Positions 59,991-64,000 of a stretch of DNA of 64,000 bases are shown here, one piece after another. The position numbers and the translations under genes were made by a program. The notes below the pieces were generated by a model. It ran no database searches, was not told the origin of the DNA, and worked only from the letters and a program-made list of their open reading frames with translations. Numbering within the stretch: position 1 is the first letter of the stretch; the number at the start of each line of letters is the position of its first letter. This stretch comes from Desulfomicrobium baculatum DSM 4028 (GTDB lineage Bacteria > Desulfobacterota > Desulfovibrionia > Desulfovibrionales > Desulfomicrobiaceae), in the NCBI RefSeq assembly GCF_000023225.1, contig NC_013173.1, positions 3,722,501-3,786,500 of the forward strand. Direction: 5' to 3'.

Positions 59991-61463
59991 ATGGGCGAGA
60001 AGCAGAAGCGCAAGATGTTCATCAGCGTGCTGCCTGGCGAACAGGTGGAAGTGGCCATCATGGAAGATGGCGTGGTGTGCGAATATTATGTTGAAATGCT
60101 CCACCAGAGCAAGACCAAGGGAAACATCTACAAGGCCAGGATCCACAACGTGGACCAGGCCCTGCAGGCCGCCTTCATCAATTACGGGGCGGAAAAGAAC
60201 GGATTTTTGCAGGTCGACGAGGTTCATCCTGAATATTACCAGGGCGATGTGCCCAGCCGGGGCAAGTACCCGCCCCTGCAGAAGGTTTTAAAGCCCGGCC
60301 AGGAAGTGCTGGTGCAGGTGGTCAAGGAGCCGACCGGCTCCAAGGGTGCATTCCTGACCACGTATCTGTCCATCCCCGGCCGCTATTTCGTACTCACCCC
60401 CGGCCGCGAACAGCTCGGCATTTCCCGCAAGATCGAAGATGAAAAGGAGCGCGACCGCTTGAAAGAGGTCGTCGAGGAGCTCAAGCTCGACGAAGGCCTG
60501 GGCGTCATCGTGCGCACGGTCAGCGAGTCCCAGAGCAAGAGCAGCCTGTCGCGGGATTTGCAGTTCCTGAAGCGCCTGTGGAAAGAGATCCGCAAAAAGG
60601 GAATCTCCTCTGAATCCCCGGCCCTTATCTATGAGGAAAAGGATCTGGCCTTTCGGGCCATCCGCGACTACCTCACTCCCGACATCGCCGAATGCTGGGT
60701 TGATGATGACGAGACCGCGAAGCAGATCACTGATTTCGCCGCCCTTATTTTTCCCCGCCGCAAGACATTCATCAAGGTGCACTCCGAAACCGAGCGGACT
60801 CTGTATGAGCGTTTTCGCATCGAGGCGCAGCTGCAGAAGATTTTCAGCCGTAGCGTCAATCTGCCCAGCGGCGGCCAACTGGTCATCGACCACACCGAGG
60901 CCCTGACGGCCATCGACATCAACTCCGGCAAGATCGGCGGCGAAAAGAATTTCAAGGAGATGGCTCTGCGCACCAATATCGAGGCCGCGCAGGAAATCCC
61001 CAATCAGCTCATGCTGCGCGACATCGGCGGCCAGATCGTGGTCGATTTCATCGAGATGAAGGACGGCAAGCACATCCGCGAAGTGGAGAAGGTGCTGCGC
61101 CAGGCCCTGAAAGTCGACCGTGCGCGCACGGATATCGGCCGCATCTCCAAGTTCGGCCTGCTTGAGATTGTTCGCCAGCGTCTGGGCACGTCGGCCCTGT
61201 CCGGAAGCCTGGAGCCGTGTCCGCACTGCTCCGGCGCGGGCACCCGCCGCAATCTGGAATGGCGCTCCATGCAGGCGTTGAAAGACATTTATCGTGAACT
61301 GCGCAAGGACAAGAGCTTTGAGCCGTTCACCTACAAGACGGACGCGGATCTCATGCAGTATCTTGTCAACCGCAAGCGGGAAAAGCTCATGGAATTTGAG
61401 CAGACATTCGGTCGCAAGATCTTCGTCATGCCTACGGAAACGCCCAACTGCGCATTTTGCTAG
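59991..61463 (+). CDS. rng: Ribonuclease E/G family endoribonuclease
   Basis: 490-aa RNase G-size enzyme. An S1-like domain with GNIYKARIHNVDQALQAAFINYG (near 40-60) is interrupted by an insertion; the catalytic part has AIDINSGKIGG (first metal Asp) and GGQIVVDFIEMKD (second); the zinc-link is CPHCSG. There is no long C-terminal degradosome scaffold as in E. coli RNase E. It processes rRNA and mRNA 5' ends. The ATG at 59991 follows GAGG; a TTG four codons earlier is in frame but unlikely. Confidence 0.94.
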   Translation: MGEKQKRKMFISVLPGEQVEVAIMEDGVVCEYYVEMLHQSKTKGNIYKARIHNVDQALQAAFINYGAEKNGFLQVDEVHPEYYQGDVPSRGKYPPLQKVLKPGQEVLVQVVKEPTGSKGAFLTTYLSIPGRYFVLTPGREQLGISRKIEDEKERDRLKEVVEELKLDEGLGVIVRTVSESQSKSSLSRDLQFLKRLWKEIRKKGISSESPALIYEEKDLAFRAIRDYLTPDIAECWVDDDETAKQITDFAALIFPRRKTFIKVHSETERTLYERFRIEAQLQKIFSRSVNLPSGGQLVIDHTEALTAIDINSGKIGGEKNFKEMALRTNIEAAQEIPNQLMLRDIGGQIVVDFIEMKDGKHIREVEKVLRQALKVDRARTDIGRISKFGLLEIVRQRLGTSALSGSLEPCPHCSGAGTRRNLEWRSMQALKDIYRELRKDKSFEPFTYKTDADLMQYLVNRKREKLMEFEQTFGRKIFVMPTETPNCAFC

Positions 61464-61471
61464 GTTCTTCC

Positions 61472-62020
61472 ATGAAGATTTTGGTTCACATCTGCTGTGG
61501 GCCGTGCGCCATCACACCCGTCCGGGCCTTGCTTGAGGCCGGGATGGGTGTGACGGGTTTATATTACAATCCCAATATTCATCCCCTGCAGGAATACCTG
61601 CGCCGCCGGGAAGGCGTGGCCCAGATGGCCGAGCGTCTCGGCATCCCGGTCATCTTCAAGGATGACGAGTACGACCCCAAGGCCTATTTCAGGGCAGTGA
61701 CCTACCGCGAGCCGAACCGCTGTCTGCCCTGCTATTCCCTGCGGCTGGAGCGGGCCCTGTCCATCGCCCGGCGCGGCGGCTTCGACGCCTTCACCTCCAC
61801 GCTCCTTTACAGCAAGTTCCAAAAGCACGAACAGATCAGGACCTTGGGTCACGATCTGGCCGAGGGGTCGGGAGTGGAGTTCCATTACCAGGATTTTCGT
61901 TCCGGGTGGTCCGAGGGCATTGCCCTGTCAAAGGAATGGGGGATGTACCGGCAGCAGTACTGCGGTTGCCTTTACAGCGAGTTCGAGCGCTACTCCTCGG
62001 AGCTGGACAGGCGCGCCTAG
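61472..62020 (+). CDS. queH: Epoxyqueuosine reductase QueH
   Basis: 182 aa. Metal-binding Cys in VHICCGPC (Cys8, 9, 12) and in CLPCYSLRLERAL and QYCGCLYSEFER, the QueH (DUF208) signature. It catalyses the last step of queuosine synthesis in tRNA, using a 4Fe-4S cluster and an adjacent iron, instead of the B12-dependent QueG. ATG 61472, eight bases after the rng stop. Confidence 0.93.
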   Translation: MKILVHICCGPCAITPVRALLEAGMGVTGLYYNPNIHPLQEYLRRREGVAQMAERLGIPVIFKDDEYDPKAYFRAVTYREPNRCLPCYSLRLERALSIARRGGFDAFTSTLLYSKFQKHEQIRTLGHDLAEGSGVEFHYQDFRSGWSEGIALSKEWGMYRQQYCGCLYSEFERYSSELDRRA

Positions 62021-62023
62021 CTC

Positions 62024-63178
62024 ATGCTGCTTTACGTTCACGTGCCTTTCTGCGTGCGCAAATGCGGCTACTGCGCCTTCCATTCCGGTCCGTTTTCCCG
62101 GGAAGCGGCGGCGCTTTATATGCAGCATGTTTTGCGGGAGCTGGCGGATTGGGGGAAAGTTCTGGGCCGGGTCCCGGTTGAGTCGGTTTATTTCGGAGGC
62201 GGGACTCCGTCGCTTTTGGAGCCCGGTCAGATTGGGGCCTTGCTGGAGGCCGCTGGCACCTGCTTTACGCTGAGCGCAGATGCCGAAATCACCCTGGAGG
62301 CCAACCCGGATTCCGTGCTTAGGCCCGGATTCCTGGACAGCGTGCGCGGCCTTGGAGTGAACCGGCTGAGTCTCGGTGTGCAGAGCCTCCAAGACGATCT
62401 GCTGGCCATGCTCGGGCGTCCTCACGACAGCAGGCAGGCGCGTCTTGCCGTGCAGGCCGCGAGGGCGGCGGGATTCTCGAATTTGAGCCTGGACCTGATC
62501 TGGGGGCTGCCCGGTCAGACTCATGAGCGCTGGATGAATGATCTGGCAGCGGCGGTGGAGTTGTCGCCCGAGCACCTCTCCTGTTATGGGCTGAGTCTGG
62601 AAGACGGTACGGCCCTGACGCGCAAGGTCGAGGAAGGGGCGCTGACCCTGCCGGACGAGGAGACCGGCGCCCTCATGTACATGGACGGATCGGAATTTCT
62701 GGAGTCGAGCGGATATGCTCATTACGAAATTTCGAATTATGCCCGCCCGGGTCGGGAGAGCCGTCACAACCGGGGCTATTGGGCGGGCCTGGAGTATCTG
62801 GGCCTCGGCCCGGCGGCGGTTTCCACCATCCAGGACCGCAGGTGGTCGAACCCCACGGCTCTGGGCGAGTATGCAGCGGTTGTGGCCGAGGGCAAAGAGC
62901 GAAACGAGACGGAGGTTTTGACGGCGCGTACGCGCCTGCAGGAAATGGTCATGCTGACCCTGCGCACGGGCGCCGGGCTTGACCTGGAAAAATTTAAGGC
63001 AACGACCGGAACGGAATTTCCATGGCGCCACCCGGCTGTCGAGCAATTGCGCTCCAGCGGGTTGGTTCGCCTCCGCGCCGGTCATCTTCAACTGACACGT
63101 AAGGGCATGCTGGTCAGCAATTCCGTCATCGAAATGGTGCTTGGAATTCTGGATCGCATGCACGCAGAAACTGTGTAG
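62024..63178 (+). CDS. hemW: Radical SAM heme chaperone HemW
   Basis: 384 aa. Radical SAM CxxxCxxC at Cys10, 14 and 17 (FCVRKCGYC), then VYFGGGTPSLL, EITLEANPD, GVNRLSLGVQSLQDDLL, SLDLIWGLPGQT and YEISNYARPGRESRHN. It lacks the features of oxygen-independent coproporphyrinogen oxidase HemN (shorter, no extended N-terminus), so HemW, which inserts heme into respiratory enzymes, is preferred. Starts four bases after queH. Confidence 0.92.
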   Translation: MLLYVHVPFCVRKCGYCAFHSGPFSREAAALYMQHVLRELADWGKVLGRVPVESVYFGGGTPSLLEPGQIGALLEAAGTCFTLSADAEITLEANPDSVLRPGFLDSVRGLGVNRLSLGVQSLQDDLLAMLGRPHDSRQARLAVQAARAAGFSNLSLDLIWGLPGQTHERWMNDLAAAVELSPEHLSCYGLSLEDGTALTRKVEEGALTLPDEETGALMYMDGSEFLESSGYAHYEISNYARPGRESRHNRGYWAGLEYLGLGPAAVSTIQDRRWSNPTALGEYAAVVAEGKERNETEVLTARTRLQEMVMLTLRTGAGLDLEKFKATTGTEFPWRHPAVEQLRSSGLVRLRAGHLQLTRKGMLVSNSVIEMVLGILDRMHAETV

Positions 63179-63185
63179 GACACTT

Positions 63186-64000
63186 ATGACAGACACCACT
63201 GATTTTGGTGACGCCCCGCGCGAGGGCTCCCAAACCGAGAATTTCGAAGGCAAGGCATTTTCCATGGCCGACCTGCCGCAAACCCTGCAGGCCGCGGCGA
63301 CCCGTTTGAACTGGGCCGAGCTCATGCCGGTGCAGGTGCAAACCATCCCGTACATGCTTGGCGGACAGGACGTCATGGTCCAGTCGCAGACCGGCAGCGG
63401 CAAGACCGGGGCTTTTTTGCTGCCCATTCTGGACCGCATTGAAACAGGGCTTGGCGCGCCGCAGGCCCTGGTCCTGGTTCCCACCCGCGAGCTGGCCGTG
63501 CAGGTCACCCGCGATGCCGAGGAACTGGGCCGGGAGGCCGGGATCAAACCGCTCTCCATCTACGGCGGCGTGGGCTACAAGGGCCAGATCCAGGGCCTTG
63601 AGGACGGGGCGCAGCTCATCATCGGCACGCCGGGGCGCATCCTGGACCACCTGCTCAAAGGGAATCTCAACCTGGACCGGCTGAAGATCCTGGTCTTCGA
63701 CGAGGCCGACCGCATGCTGTCCATGGGTTTTTATCCGGACATGAAGCAGCTGCAGCGCTATTTGCCGCGCGGGCTGCAGTCGGCCATGTTCTCGGCGACC
63801 TATCCCGGACATGTGAAGCGCCTGGCCCAGCAGTTTCTGAAAGATCCGGTCTTTGTATCCTTAAGCCAGTCCCAGGTTCACGTCAGCGACGTGCTGCATG
63901 TGGTCTACAAGGTGCCGGCCATGCAGAAGAGCCGCATCCTGGTCAAGATCATCGAGCAGGAGAACCCGGCCTCGGCCATCATCTTCTGCAACACCAAGGC
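63186..64000 (+). CDS. DEAD-box RNA helicase (5' part, cut by window edge)
   Basis: ATG 63186 with AGGA upstream; the frame is open to the end of the window, giving 271 residues. Helicase domain 1 is complete: Q motif with Phe upstream and MPVQVQTIPYML, Walker A SQTGSGKTGAFLL (near 65), PTRELAVQV, GGVGYKGQI, TPGRILDHLL, Walker B VFDEADRML and SATYPG. Domain 2 begins with ASAIIFCNTK. Its role is RNA remodelling, in ribosome or mRNA metabolism. The C-terminal part is outside this window. Confidence 0.95.
   Translation, partial: MTDTTDFGDAPREGSQTENFEGKAFSMADLPQTLQAAATRLNWAELMPVQVQTIPYMLGGQDVMVQSQTGSGKTGAFLLPILDRIETGLGAPQALVLVPTRELAVQVTRDAEELGREAGIKPLSIYGGVGYKGQIQGLEDGAQLIIGTPGRILDHLLKGNLNLDRLKILVFDEADRMLSMGFYPDMKQLQRYLPRGLQSAMFSATYPGHVKRLAQQFLKDPVFVSLSQSQVHVSDVLHVVYKVPAMQKSRILVKIIEQENPASAIIFCNTK

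Overview
The window is about 64 kb of GC-rich bacterial chromosome. It is most consistent with a sulfate-reducing member of the Desulfovibrionales (Desulfomicrobium- or Desulfovibrio-like). That placement is inferred from gene content: iron-containing alcohol dehydrogenases beside an aldehyde:ferredoxin oxidoreductase and a sigma-54 two-component system, an orphan mannose-type PTS component with HPr and Enzyme I, a TrmD fused to a second SPOUT methyltransferase domain, and minCDE. No rRNA, tRNA or CRISPR array was seen.

Layout. 1-7.2 kb: the right part of an exopolysaccharide/O-antigen cluster on the + strand (end of a probable epimerase, four glycosyltransferases and a polyprenyl glycosylphosphotransferase), interrupted by an intact IS3-family element of the IS407 type with a 4-bp target duplication. 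7.2-14.6 kb: a leftward LPS operon (larB, polysaccharide deacetylase, glycosyltransferase, two kinase-fold proteins, msbA, O-antigen ligase). 14.7-27 kb: a long rightward housekeeping run (sigma-54 activator with a degenerate receiver, aminotransferase, ffh, rpsP, khpA, rimM, trmD fusion, rplS, rnhB, yraN, rsmI, PTS IID, ptsH, ptsI, smpB). 27-34.6 kb: a leftward cysteine hydrolase, secA, then a leftward glycine-betaine/proline ABC transporter with an upstream PAS-LuxR regulator gene.

34.8-42.7 kb is the most interesting region. An alcohol dehydrogenase, PAS histidine kinase and NtrC-type response regulator form one leftward operon. It is divergent from a second alcohol dehydrogenase, which is followed by a 50-aa small gene and an aldehyde:ferredoxin oxidoreductase. 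A shared palindrome built on TCA-TTT-TGA occurs midway between two divergent sigma-54-like promoters and again upstream of the oxidoreductase gene. A third copy lies just after the regulator gene. This looks like a self-contained ethanol/acetaldehyde oxidation regulon.

42.4-43.1 kb is a repeat-rich gap without genes. 43.1-52.6 kb holds mixed metabolic and regulatory genes: truC, ansA, an acyltransferase, a MarR/CDF metal-efflux pair with paired operators, a CDP-alcohol phosphatidyltransferase, a TrpF-like protein lacking its catalytic Cys, an OYE-family oxidoreductase, a PAS-only protein, a periplasmic isochorismatase-fold protein and a thioesterase. 52.8-64 kb holds minCDE, an acetyltransferase, a leftward paaK-like/chaN/mutM operon, trmI, then rng, queH, hemW and a DEAD-box helicase cut by the window edge. 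Long open frames antisense to secA, ptsI, trmD and the oxidoreductase were judged to be high-GC shadows.
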